From a virus: 64,000 nt of DNA. The position numbers and the translations under genes were made by a program. Positions 13,237 through 21,821 of this stretch are shown piece by piece (within the stretch, counting starts at the first letter, position 1; every line of letters begins with the position of its first letter). The stretch spans positions 1-64,000 of IMG/VR virus record IMGVR_UViG_3300044613_001835; one strand, written 5' to 3'. The notes beneath the pieces were generated by a model that saw only the letters and a program-made list of their open reading frames with translations, ran no database searches and had not been told where the DNA came from.

Positions 13237-15894
13237 TTATCTCCTTCTCCTAGGTGCAGCAGCAACAATTATTTGACCAGCAATAATTGTTACAACTACA
13301 ATATCTTCTGCTTTTTCACGTTCTGGAATAGACATATCAGCACCTATGCTAAGTAAGGCTTTACCCAACTCACATTTTTGCTCTTCTGTCAAACCTTCAA
13401 TTGCTTCATCTGGATTAAAACAAGTAGCAACCGCATCTAATAATGCTGCAGGACTTTCTAACACAAGCAATGCAGATGCTACTTCTGCAGTAATGACCAC
13501 AGGGTTACCGTTAGCATCTTCTCTTACCTCTACTGGAATTAATGGTGGAAGATCACGATATTCAAGTCCCGCCGCTTCTATGGAAGAGGATTCAACTGGT
13601 GCTCCTTCTGCAGATTCAATTAAAACATCTGCAACCAAATCTTTTTCTGCTAAGGTAAATTTACCATCTTCAGATAATGCTTCAGATAAATTAATAACTT
13701 CTGCAGTTGTTATTTCTCCATCTGCAGACAACATTTCTGTAATAAACTCTGCTTCTGCTTCTGTTAATCCACCTTCTGATAATGTAGATGAAACTTCAGC
13801 AGCAACTTCTTCAGATACTTCTTTACCATTTGCAATTGCTTCTAAAACTTCTGTAACTTCAGATGCATCTAAACCACTATCTGAAACTAAATCACTAACT
13901 ATATCTTGTACCTCTTCTACAGATAAGGTATCATTATCTTGTGCTATTTCTTCAAAAGAATCCTGATTTTCTTCAAGAATATTTTCTAGTTCATCGTTGG
14001 ATGAAGATTCATCAGATTCAGGTGTATCCGTTTCGGGAGATTCAGGCTCTTCGGAAGGCACTTCTTCAACAGGAATTTCTTCAACAGGAATTTCTTCAAC
14101 AGGCAATTCTTCAACAGGAACCTCTTCAACAGGAGTTTCCTCAACAGGAATATCTTCTATTACTGTATTATCCTCTTCAGTTGGAATGGTCTCGTCTGGT
14201 ACAGTTTGTTGAGGAATATCAGGCACAGAAATAAAAACTGGTTGTGATGGAACAACTACGACTGGCTCTGGTGCGGGTATAGAAATAACAACCTCTGTAT
14301 ACTCACTTACAGGTCCAGACCAGTTAGCAACTCTAATAGAGTATGTAGCACCTTCCGTTAAACCAGTTAATTCAATAGACTCTGGAGCACCATCTGTATT
14401 ATATGTTCCACCAGCATATGGGTTTTCTGCATTTGGATCATTTGTTGCTACTTGATAAAACCAAGTATTGGCTGCATATCCTGTTGGAAGTTCTGGTGCT
14501 ATAGTAACTGTTGTACCCTGAACTACTGCCTCTGAAATTACTGGGGCAGGGGTTGGAATGTTGTTACTAATTGCAGTAATTAACTCTTGAGCATTTGTAT
14601 TTAATTGTGTTTGTAAGTTTGTTTTACTAGATACCGCTGAGTTTACGGCATTAGTTAAAGATGTTGTATTAATAGCATTTATTGCTAATGTGTTTGTAGT
14701 ATTTTGAGCAACTACTGGAGTAAGACTTGAGTTTAACTGTGCAATTGTAGCGTTTGCTGCATCAACTGCTGCTTGAACTGTTTCTGTGTTTGGATCTACA
14801 TACGGAGTAAATGTTGCACCTTGACTTATTTGTCCAGCAAAACCTGCTCCAACATTAGTATCTGTAATTGGAATGAGTGCACCGTTAGTTGTTTCTCTAA
14901 CATTAAATCTCGCTTGATCTGGTATTGGTCCATTAGCAGTTACATTTGCCATCCAAGCACCATCATTTGGATTTACATCAGCATTAAATCTTACCTGAAC
15001 CATTTGAGTAGAAGCATCTTGTTGTGGAAATGGTCTTAAATCCCAAGCAATATCTAAACTTGTTCCAGTAGTTGAATATGTAATTCCAGTTCCTGTACTC
15101 CAAGTAGTCCAGTCCCATCCAGCAATAGATACTGAAGGTGCGCCTGGAGTTGTATGATAAACCCATCCTTCATTTGTTCCAAATGTTATTGTTGCATTTG
15201 ATCCAACAAATACATTATTGTAAACAGTTCCACCCATTTGCATTCCGAATGGAAGATTCATTTGAACACCAGCATCATCTACTCCAGAAAGAACATTTGT
15301 TGTTGATCCGATAGTTGCCTGTAAATTATTGACTGCAGTTTGAGCATTATCAATTGCTATATTTGCTTGAGTAAGTTCAGTTTGTGCAGTGGCTTGCGCT
15401 GTCGCTGCTGCTGTTTTTGCTAAAGAAACTTGTGATACTTCAACCTGTGCAGTGGCTGTATCAATATTATTTATAGAGTTTTGGGCTGTAACAATAGTAT
15501 CTTTAGCATCTTGAACCACTTGCGAACTTTGATCTACTGGTGTAACAGATAAATCTATTGCACCAATTGTAGCGGTTGCTGTGTCTACTAAGACTACATT
15601 TGATTGTGCTACTGATACTGTGGCTGTTAATGTATCCACCGCTGCCTGAGCCTCTACCCTTTCAGCAACTGCTACTGCTATAGTGGCAGTGGCTGTGTCT
15701 GTGGCTGCTATGGCTTGCTGAACCTGCACAGTAGCCGTTTCAAGGGCTGAATTAACTGCTTGTTGGGCAGGGCTGACAATGACCTGCTCTTGATTATCTG
15801 TAGCCCCAGCATGATCTGGTGCCATAATTCCAAAAACTGTTAAAAATAATCCCACCCCAAACGCTAAAGTTATTTTTTGTTTGAGATTAATCAA
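13237..15894 (-). CDS. Large membrane-anchored surface protein with tandem repeats
   Basis: 885 residues, starting at TTG (15894) with AGGAG 12 bases upstream. Signal peptide at 1-31 (ends DHAGA). Residues about 40-200 are Ala/Thr/Val-rich with helical, coiled-coil-like repeats. About 205-360 form a beta-rich domain (FGTNEGWVYH, WDWTTW). About 450-540 resemble a fibronectin type III domain. Next is an acidic stalk of VEExP repeats (about 575-620). About 630-790 hold helix-loop-helix units with acidic loops (SADGEITTAEV, SEDGKFTLAEK), EF-hand-like but not canonical. It ends in a hydrophobic helix (VVTIIAGQIIVAAA) and RRRR. The architecture is that of a membrane-anchored cell-surface protein; a virion or host-surface role cannot be told apart. 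Confidence 0.7.
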   Translation of the reverse strand: MINLKQKITLAFGVGLFLTVFGIMAPDHAGATDNQEQVIVSPAQQAVNSALETATVQVQQAIAATDTATATIAVAVAERVEAQAAVDTLTATVSVAQSNVVLVDTATATIGAIDLSVTPVDQSSQVVQDAKDTIVTAQNSINNIDTATAQVEVSQVSLAKTAAATAQATAQTELTQANIAIDNAQTAVNNLQATIGSTTNVLSGVDDAGVQMNLPFGMQMGGTVYNNVFVGSNATITFGTNEGWVYHTTPGAPSVSIAGWDWTTWSTGTGITYSTTGTSLDIAWDLRPFPQQDASTQMVQVRFNADVNPNDGAWMANVTANGPIPDQARFNVRETTNGALIPITDTNVGAGFAGQISQGATFTPYVDPNTETVQAAVDAANATIAQLNSSLTPVVAQNTTNTLAINAINTTSLTNAVNSAVSSKTNLQTQLNTNAQELITAISNNIPTPAPVISEAVVQGTTVTIAPELPTGYAANTWFYQVATNDPNAENPYAGGTYNTDGAPESIELTGLTEGATYSIRVANWSGPVSEYTEVVISIPAPEPVVVVPSQPVFISVPDIPQQTVPDETIPTEEDNTVIEDIPVEETPVEEVPVEELPVEEIPVEEIPVEEVPSEEPESPETDTPESDESSSNDELENILEENQDSFEEIAQDNDTLSVEEVQDIVSDLVSDSGLDASEVTEVLEAIANGKEVSEEVAAEVSSTLSEGGLTEAEAEFITEMLSADGEITTAEVINLSEALSEDGKFTLAEKDLVADVLIESAEGAPVESSSIEAAGLEYRDLPPLIPVEVREDANGNPVVITAEVASALLVLESPAALLDAVATCFNPDEAIEGLTEEQKCELGKALLSIGADMSIPEREKAEDIVVVTIIAGQIIVAAAPRRRR
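14060..14157 (-). repeat. 15-bp in-frame tandem repeat in surface protein gene
   Basis: About six to seven copies of a 15-bp unit (TCTTCAACAGGAATT on the plus strand, with variants) encode V-E-E-(I/L/V/T)-P. Copies differ at one to three bases, mostly third positions plus the variable residue. Because the unit is a multiple of three, gain or loss of copies keeps the frame. Confidence 0.9.
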
Positions 15895-15930
15895 TTGAGT
15901 GGTGATCTCCTATGGTTAACTATATTAGTA

Positions 15931-15939
15931 ATTATACCA
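15931..15939 (-). promoter_or_regulatory. Extended -10 promoter for 885-residue protein gene
   Basis: TGG-TATAAT on the minus strand, directly after the terminator at 15952-15983 and about 37 bases before the TTG start. The terminator-promoter pair makes the surface protein and lysis genes a separate unit. Confidence 0.6.
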
Positions 15940-15951
15940 TTTTTATTAAAT

Positions 15952-15983
15952 AAAAAAGAGGGCTAGCACTTGGCTAACCCTCT
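15952..15983 (-). terminator. Rho-independent terminator after 560-residue protein gene
   Basis: On the minus strand an 11-bp stem (AGAGGGTTAGC with GCTAGCCCTCT, one G-U pair), a 5-base loop and a run of six T. It ends the terminase to S-layer-like unit. Confidence 0.9.
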
Positions 15984-15996
15984 AATTTATAAAGTT

Positions 15997-17679
15997 TTAC
16001 TTAGTTAAAAGTTTTACTTTAGCCTTTGGATTTTTCTTGTTCCACTTTGTAGCAAGTGCATTATATTGCTTTACAAAAGCAGCACGATCAGCAATTGCCT
16101 TAGCCTTTTCTGCAGCAAGTTCTGCTTTAAGACTATCAAAAATTCCTTGCAATGCTGTTACTTGTGCAACTAATGCTGCAAGAGTAGCGTTTGTGCTAGA
16201 AGAAGAATTTGATACCTTTGCTGTTGCAGATACTGCTACCTGTCCAGCCAAAGGAAGTGAAGTTCCACCAGTTGCTGAAATAGTTACAGTGTTTTCTGTC
16301 AATGGCATAAATACCTTGTATGACTTAACTGTATCTGTATCAGTTGTAACTGATGTTGCTGTAATAACATCTGATCCTGAACCAAATGCGTAGGTTGAAG
16401 TAATTCCACCTGTTGCAAATAGAGCAGAATGTGCTTTTCCAGATACTGGAAGACCTGCTGCATCAAGAACCTGTACCTTGATAATTGCTGCTTCTCCTGG
16501 AAGGTATGTATCCTTATCAAATGACAACTTAACTGTTGCTGCTGGTGACTCTACACGAGTAGATACTGGAGCAGACTTAATAGTTCCCGTTGCATTTCTA
16601 ATTGTAACTGCAGCACCACCAGCCTTAACGCCAGTAATTGTAAATAGTGCTTCACCATTTGAAATTGCCACTGCTGTACCTGAATCAGATACTATAGATA
16701 AATCTGATGAATTAGCATAAAGTGTTCCCGCACCAACTGTTACACCTGATGCATCCTTAGCAACTGCCTTTACAGTAGTTGTATTTGCACCAACTGCAAT
16801 GACAGACTTAATTGGAGTAGCAACAATTGTTGCGATATCTCCATAGAATGTTACAGTCTCTGTTGCAAGAACTGTTCCTGTAAGGGTTGTAATTGTAACT
16901 GTTCCAACTCCTGCTGTACCGTCAGCAAAAACACCAATGTAGTTGCCTGATGGAATTACAAGTGAACGACCTGCTGATCCAATTGTTGTAGCATTTGTAC
17001 CATAACCAACAAGACCTGCTCCAGTTACTGTAGCAAGAAGTGATTCTGATGTTGCTCTACCTGCTGCATTCTTTTGTGAAAGAACAATTACCGCTGCTGC
17101 ATCTGATGATGCTACCTTTGGCGCAAATACTGAATCATCTGTTGTAGCAGTAATTACTTCACCTCTATTAAGAATTGAAGTTGTTGTTGATGCTGAAGGA
17201 ACTGTATCTCCTGCACCTACTGTTACTGTCCAAGATACAGAAGGACCACTTGATGGACGTGTTGTAAGAATTGTTGCAACATATGTTCCAGCAACTGTTG
17301 GAGCAGCCAAAGTAACTGTAAACTTTGCTGTTACGTATCCTGCTGTATTAACTGTTGAGTTAACATTTGCAGTTAAACTATCTCCTGCAATTGCCACTGT
17401 TGCTGTATTTGTTTCAAGCAATGTAAGTGTTGCAGACTTGTTAGCCGTAGAAGGCTGTGTAAACATGGCAGATAGAACTGTTGCTGTATCTGCTGATGTT
17501 TCTGAAATATATGACAATGAAACTACTGCTGTTGCAGTCTCACCTACGATAATTGAATCTGTAGCAGAATCAATTGTCAAGGTTGGTGCAATAACAGCAG
17601 CACTTGTCGGAAGTGCTGACATTACGCCAAAGGACATGGCTGCAGCGAGTCCTAGGGCAATTTTCTTAAATGAATTCAT
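15997..17679 (-). CDS. Secreted S-layer-like protein
   Basis: 560 residues. Signal peptide MNSFKKIALGLAAAMSFGVM ending TSAA. The mature protein is almost wholly Ala/Thr/Val/Ser beta-sheet, as in Ig-like surface proteins, and opens with TLTIDSATDSIIVGETATAV, a wording I associate with abundant S-layer-like proteins of freshwater actinobacteria. The C-terminus is a coiled coil (ALVAQVTALQGIFDSLKAEL) and a basic tail (KKNPKAKVKLLTK). Repeated Ig-like units near 75-160 and 380-490. AAGGAG precedes the ATG, and a strong terminator follows. Likely acquired from a host; whether it coats the host, decorates the virion or acts as decoy is unknown. Confidence 0.65.
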   Translation of the reverse strand: MNSFKKIALGLAAAMSFGVMSALPTSAAVIAPTLTIDSATDSIIVGETATAVVSLSYISETSADTATVLSAMFTQPSTANKSATLTLLETNTATVAIAGDSLTANVNSTVNTAGYVTAKFTVTLAAPTVAGTYVATILTTRPSSGPSVSWTVTVGAGDTVPSASTTTSILNRGEVITATTDDSVFAPKVASSDAAAVIVLSQKNAAGRATSESLLATVTGAGLVGYGTNATTIGSAGRSLVIPSGNYIGVFADGTAGVGTVTITTLTGTVLATETVTFYGDIATIVATPIKSVIAVGANTTTVKAVAKDASGVTVGAGTLYANSSDLSIVSDSGTAVAISNGEALFTITGVKAGGAAVTIRNATGTIKSAPVSTRVESPAATVKLSFDKDTYLPGEAAIIKVQVLDAAGLPVSGKAHSALFATGGITSTYAFGSGSDVITATSVTTDTDTVKSYKVFMPLTENTVTISATGGTSLPLAGQVAVSATAKVSNSSSSTNATLAALVAQVTALQGIFDSLKAELAAEKAKAIADRAAFVKQYNALATKWNKKNPKAKVKLLTK

Positions 17680-17696
17680 TATTCTCCTTGTTATTT

Positions 17697-19481
17697 TTAT
17701 ATTAAGTTGAGTTTATCTAGAAAATCCTTAACATCGTTAGGCATTTCCCGATTATCCAATTCTACCATACGTTGCTGCTTTTCTGCAAGTCGTGTAGAAG
17801 AACTCCATGTGTGAATTTCTATCTCTGTATTATTAGTCTTTTGTGTATGGGATATTGCTCCAAATACCGCCCCACAAACTGCATCAGCCAAGTCTTTTGA
17901 CTTTTTACGAGGGTGATCAACCCTATTGCCTTTCATTATTTTTAATTCTGACATTTCTTCTAGCAAAATTGGAATCATTGGAATAGCAACACGCTCTTCA
18001 TAAATCATCATAGCCAAATCTTCATAGTGTTTTTTAGCAACTGAAACAGTCTCTGTTTTAATTCCAACAGCCTGTAATTCATTCTGAATATCAAAAGACT
18101 GCCATCGGTCAAAAGAAACCATACCAATATTAAATCCTTGTCTACGCAAATTCATAATCCATTGTTTTACCTCAGATAAATTGACTGGTCCTTCTGCTCT
18201 TGGCTCCCACCAGGCAACGGCATCAACAACAACAATAGGAGCAACCTGCTCATAATCTTTAATAACTTGAATGTTAACCCATTTATCAACATGTGCAATA
18301 GCAACAGCACATTTGTCATGTTTTTGTGCAAGGTCGGCATGTATGTAATAAACTTTATTCTCATCTGGTTTAAAGGTTTCATCAAACCTTCTAAACTGAT
18401 CTAATGGATTTCTAGTGTTCATACATTTTTCTAATTTATCTTTTTGTTTAAAGAAAGCATCTGATGCATATGTAGGCATGCATGCAAAACGCATCATTGC
18501 ATCTCCTAAATCTGTGTAAAAGGCTAGTTTAAAATCTTCTATTTTACGAGTAGGGTTAACTTCCCAAGTTGGTCGTTTAAATGCATACACCCTTGGAATT
18601 TTGTATGACAGTATTGTGTCTTCTTCCCATGAAATTTCAAATTGATTTCCTGGATCATCATGTGGCAAATCTTCATTCATAATAAATGTGTGTGTGCGTT
18701 CAACAGTTTCTTTTTCTGCAATTACTGATTCATATCGCTGAGAAATAAAATCACCTTGATAGCGTGGGAATGAAAGCAAAACAACTTTACCAAGATCAGG
18801 GAAACGAGAATCTACAGTACCACGAAATGCTTTATATATATTGTCAGCAGTCTTACCCTGTTCATTGCCAGTATTAACCTCTGTTGCAAAACCAGAAATC
18901 TCATCAAGCACTGCCATAAGAAGGTTTAATCCCTCATGCGATTCTCTTTCTGAATGACCAGAATAAACAGTAATTGCCTTATCAAATTCTACAGAGTCTG
19001 CTTTAGCATTATACTTTCCAGCAAACCATGGTGACTTTTCAATTTTTGTTTTAAAACCTTTAAAGAAAACATTCTTAGCCTGTTGAGCGTTAACAGCAAC
19101 GTTAATAATATCAATAGCATCTCCTGCAGGCTTGCCAAAATATATTGCTGGATCTTTGAGACAAAGCAGTTTATATACTACATATGCACATGCTACGGTA
19201 GATATAAAGTCTTTTCCAGATCCCTTGCCAAGTTGTAGAATTAGTTCATTTTTAGTGTATTTATTAAAATGATTTAATCCTTCGGCATCACCCATCAACT
19301 CCATAAGATCTTCTTTACGATAAATTTGGCTCATGGCCTCTACTATTTCATATTGAATATCGGACAATATTGGTTGTCCAAGATAATCTGGTGACTGCAC
19401 AAATGTTTTTACGTCAACTGGTTTTTCAATAAAATGGTTTTCTTTTAATACTTCAAGAAAATCATTGAACATCGTGGACAA
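17697..19481 (-). CDS. terL: Terminase large subunit
   Basis: 594 residues. ATPase domain: Walker A GKGSGK at 85-90 and Walker B LLMAVLDE ending D192-E193. The C-terminal RNase H-like nuclease begins at HADLAQKHD (about 380) with further acidic residues (VSFDRW, DLADAV). It powers DNA packaging through the portal and cuts the concatemer. It overlaps the small subunit gene by 20 bases. Unusually it is followed by surface and lysis genes, with the portal about 40 kb away. Confidence 0.95.
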   Translation of the reverse strand: MSTMFNDFLEVLKENHFIEKPVDVKTFVQSPDYLGQPILSDIQYEIVEAMSQIYRKEDLMELMGDAEGLNHFNKYTKNELILQLGKGSGKDFISTVACAYVVYKLLCLKDPAIYFGKPAGDAIDIINVAVNAQQAKNVFFKGFKTKIEKSPWFAGKYNAKADSVEFDKAITVYSGHSERESHEGLNLLMAVLDEISGFATEVNTGNEQGKTADNIYKAFRGTVDSRFPDLGKVVLLSFPRYQGDFISQRYESVIAEKETVERTHTFIMNEDLPHDDPGNQFEISWEEDTILSYKIPRVYAFKRPTWEVNPTRKIEDFKLAFYTDLGDAMMRFACMPTYASDAFFKQKDKLEKCMNTRNPLDQFRRFDETFKPDENKVYYIHADLAQKHDKCAVAIAHVDKWVNIQVIKDYEQVAPIVVVDAVAWWEPRAEGPVNLSEVKQWIMNLRRQGFNIGMVSFDRWQSFDIQNELQAVGIKTETVSVAKKHYEDLAMMIYEERVAIPMIPILLEEMSELKIMKGNRVDHPRKKSKDLADAVCGAVFGAISHTQKTNNTEIEIHTWSSSTRLAEKQQRMVELDNREMPNDVKDFLDKLNLI

Positions 19482-19998
19482 TTGTAATCACTTCGCCTTC
19501 TTTTGCAATAGATGAAAGTCTATGCATAATTAAATCACGAACTTCAGGATGTTCTGACGCAATGTCTCTAAGAATGCCAACAAGAACTTCTTGACGACGT
19601 TCAATCTCAACCATCTCTTCTGCAAGTTCTTTGTTCTCAAGTAGACCAGCCTTTTGAAGCATTTCAATTCTAGATTTTTCAATGTCTACAACTAACTTAA
19701 TTGCTTGTGTTTTTGCACTAAGATTATTTGTCATTGATGCCTCATCAATAACCTCATAAGATTTTGTAATTAATTTACTATAATGTGCATCTGCTCCAGC
19801 AAGTGCTTCTTTTGCACGAGCACGAATTGCTTCATTAGCGGAAGCCATGACTTTCCACTCATTAATTAATGCAACAACACGAGTTCTTGGCATGTTCAAG
19901 TCTTTAGAAATTTTTGTTGGATCTTGACCTTTAAGATATTCCGCAACAACTTTATTTACTTCATCAAGATGCTCTATTAATTCTGTTTCAGTTGACAT
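19462..19998 (-). CDS. terS: Terminase small subunit
   Basis: 178 residues, helical. An N-terminal helix-turn-helix (DPTKISKDLNMPRTRVVALI, about 26-46) for binding the packaging site is followed by long helices for ring formation (about 55-130) and a short C-terminal segment that would contact the large subunit. The assignment is by HTH, size and direct overlap with terL. It overlaps the gene upstream by 11 bases. Confidence 0.82.
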   Translation of the reverse strand: MSTETELIEHLDEVNKVVAEYLKGQDPTKISKDLNMPRTRVVALINEWKVMASANEAIRARAKEALAGADAHYSKLITKSYEVIDEASMTNNLSAKTQAIKLVVDIEKSRIEMLQKAGLLENKELAEEMVEIERRQEVLVGILRDIASEHPEVRDLIMHRLSSIAKEGEVITIVHDVQ

Positions 19999-20323
19999 TT
20001 TTTTCCTTTGCTATTTTAAGCAATACCAAATATCCAATAAGATCATCTATATCGTTGTCTCCAACATAGTCTGTACCCTTCATAAGTCTGCTTAACTTAT
20101 CATCAATTCTTACCCTAAGTTGTTCTACTGGATCTGCCTTGCTAAAAATTCTAACGGGATCTAAAGCAGAATCTCCGTATGCAATATTTTTATCAACAAG
20201 CATTTGTGCAATTCCGTGGCATGTTAACCAAATATCTTTCCCAGATGGAGCACCAATAGAATGAAGATATAAATCTTCACAACTAAAATTTTTTACATCT
20301 TTAAATACTGGATTTAATTTAAT
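19988..20323 (-). CDS. Conserved phage protein (DUF1599/NMAD1-like), probable AUU start
   Basis: The core IAYGDSALDPVRIFSKADP with RIDDKLSRL and DLIGYLVLLKIAK matches a common phage/bacterial family I associate with the nucleotide-modification-associated domain 1 (DUF1599). The first ATG (20203) falls inside the conserved region. The frame continues upstream with sensible sequence (KLNPVFKDVKNFSCEDLYLHS) to a stop at 20351-20353, without ATG, GTG or TTG. The best start is ATT at 20323 with AGAGGT six bases upstream, giving 111 residues. The ATG at 20203 would give 71. Function unknown; some members occur near base-modification genes. Confidence 0.65.
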   Translation of the reverse strand: MKLNPVFKDVKNFSCEDLYLHSIGAPSGKDIWLTCHGIAQMLVDKNIAYGDSALDPVRIFSKADPVEQLRVRIDDKLSRLMKGTDYVGDNDIDDLIGYLVLLKIAKEKNVN

Positions 20324-20354
20324 CTTAATACCTCTATCTATTTTTAAAATTTAA

Positions 20355-21017
20355 TTATTCTGAATCTATATCCCAAGAATTTTCTGTTTTTTGAATAGAT
20401 CCAGGAGAAAAATAATTATAATTTTTTTCTATCATATTAAAATTATTTTTAATAAAAACTGATGTGCATGCTTCTTCAACTTCCATAAATCTTAATCCCC
20501 AAAGTGGAATTTCTAAATAACCGTTATCATATAAAAACTTACATGTATTTTTGTATTCGTTACTATTATCTAATATTAAAATATTTGGAGATTCAGTCTT
20601 TAAAATATTCTTAGTTAATAAAAATCTATTAGATGCAGAATCAATAAAAACAATTGTTTTATCGTTAATTTCTATATCTGGAATTTTATTTTCTAAATCA
20701 TATTTTTGAATAAACCTGTAGTCAACATTTTCTGATAGTGATGATTTAAAATTATTATAAAAATTTATATCAGTTTCAAACGAAACAACAGTTTCTACTT
20801 TGTCAGCAAAATAATTTGTTGAGTTTCCAGAACCAAATTCAATTAAATTAAAGTCACTAAAATCATAAGACTCAAACCAATCTAGAAATGGTAAAGACAG
20901 CATTGGTTTATTTTGATATAAACCTTTTGCTCTTAAAATTGTCATTATTGATGCTATTTTAAAATAATCGTAATCTAAAATTATACCGCCAGTAGTATAG
21001 ATTGGTTGTTCTTTCAT
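20355..21017 (-). CDS. Class I methyltransferase-like protein
   Basis: 220 residues. FNLIEFGSGNSTNYFADKV has the SAM-binding glycine loop, VVSFETD the acidic end of strand two, and KTIVFIDSASNRFLLTKNIL plus NILILDNSN the later strands. Resembles FkbM or TylF-like enzymes in outline, but I cannot place it in a subfamily. Substrate unknown. It ends 1 base before the frame of the DUF1599-like gene and starts within the stop of the HTH gene (4-base overlap). Confidence 0.72.
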   Translation of the reverse strand: MKEQPIYTTGGIILDYDYFKIASIMTILRAKGLYQNKPMLSLPFLDWFESYDFSDFNLIEFGSGNSTNYFADKVETVVSFETDINFYNNFKSSLSENVDYRFIQKYDLENKIPDIEINDKTIVFIDSASNRFLLTKNILKTESPNILILDNSNEYKNTCKFLYDNGYLEIPLWGLRFMEVEEACTSVFIKNNFNMIEKNYNYFSPGSIQKTENSWDIDSE

Positions 21018-21169
21018 CGCTTTGATCTCCTTAGTTTAAATTTTGCAAGATATACGTAAACAGTTTCTACACTAGTCCCGCATTCTTTTGCAATGTCTTG
21101 CGGAGATTTTTTATCTATAAGATATCTCTTACGGAGCCAAACCTCACTTGTATACAGTTTACCACTCAT
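21014..21169 (-). CDS. Small helix-turn-helix protein
   Basis: 51 residues: MSGKLYTSEVWLRKRYLIDK then SPQDIAKECGTSVETVYVYL, a clear HTH with recognition helix, ending in a basic tail (FKLRRSKR). The ATG at 21169 was preferred because the longer frame (to 21271) adds a sequence unlike the rest and overlaps the 214-residue gene. It may regulate transcription or be the DNA-binding remnant of a larger enzyme such as a homing-type nuclease. Confidence 0.65.
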   Translation of the reverse strand: MSGKLYTSEVWLRKRYLIDKKSPQDIAKECGTSVETVYVYLAKFKLRRSKR

Positions 21170-21173
21170 AGTG

Positions 21174-21818
21174 TTATTTGTCAACCTCTTTTGTATTAAT
21201 ATCATAATAAAATTTATCAGAGTCTTCCAGCATCCATTTATTTTGATTTTCAACATCCCATTTATAATCATTAATTATTCTTTCAATAACATAATCTTTT
21301 TTCAGGGTAAAGGAAGGTTCATAAATACGAACTCTATTATTGGGCTGAACAGCAAAGTTGCCATCATCTCGCTGTATGACGTGTCCACATTTGTGCTCAG
21401 AAGGACTTTCTGAATACCCGTCATCCATAACGTTTGCATCTGGATTATGCCAGTCAAGAGTAAAGAGATATGTTCCATCATGTCTTGTCTTTGTTCTATC
21501 AATATATGACATTCTAAGGTTTGTAAGATTTTCAAATTTAGTCACAGATATGTGATGGCTAAAGGAGTTCCATAAAACTAAATTGTGTAAGTCTACTTCA
21601 GGAACTCCAGGTTTTGTACAAAATGCACTAATTGGCAATCTCCACCATAGCCCACCGTCTTCCATCATTATGTGAAATAAAGGACTTCTGCTTTTTATAC
21701 TAGCAACACCAAATATAACACATGGGAAATACTTGTCATGACTATCTTTTTGATTTCTTAAATAATTACCACGAACATAACATTCAATTGGTGGAATATT
21801 GGCATTTAATTCTGGCAT
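21174..21818 (-). CDS. Conserved phage protein, unknown
   Basis: 214 residues, beta-rich, with many aromatic residues (GGLWWRLPISAFC, LFTLDWHNPDANV) and an EHKCGHVIQRDDGN block. It looks like a conserved unknown protein of aquatic phages. No membrane segment, no nucleotide-binding motif. It starts 3 bases after the second halogenase gene and is presumably cotranscribed with it, so a role next to the halogenase is possible. Confidence 0.6.
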   Translation of the reverse strand: MPELNANIPPIECYVRGNYLRNQKDSHDKYFPCVIFGVASIKSRSPLFHIMMEDGGLWWRLPISAFCTKPGVPEVDLHNLVLWNSFSHHISVTKFENLTNLRMSYIDRTKTRHDGTYLFTLDWHNPDANVMDDGYSESPSEHKCGHVIQRDDGNFAVQPNNRVRIYEPSFTLKKDYVIERIINDYKWDVENQNKWMLEDSDKFYYDINTKEVDK

Positions 21819-21821
21819 ATT

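Noticed and set aside
13346-13966. 206-codon plus-strand frame inside the 885-residue protein gene
   Set aside because: It is the antisense of a compositionally biased Glu/Ser/Ala coding region; no ribosome site and low-complexity product.
14060-14157. Short regular repeat that might suggest a CRISPR-like array
   Set aside because: The 15-bp units are contiguous with no spacers and code for V-E-E-x-P in frame in a large protein gene.
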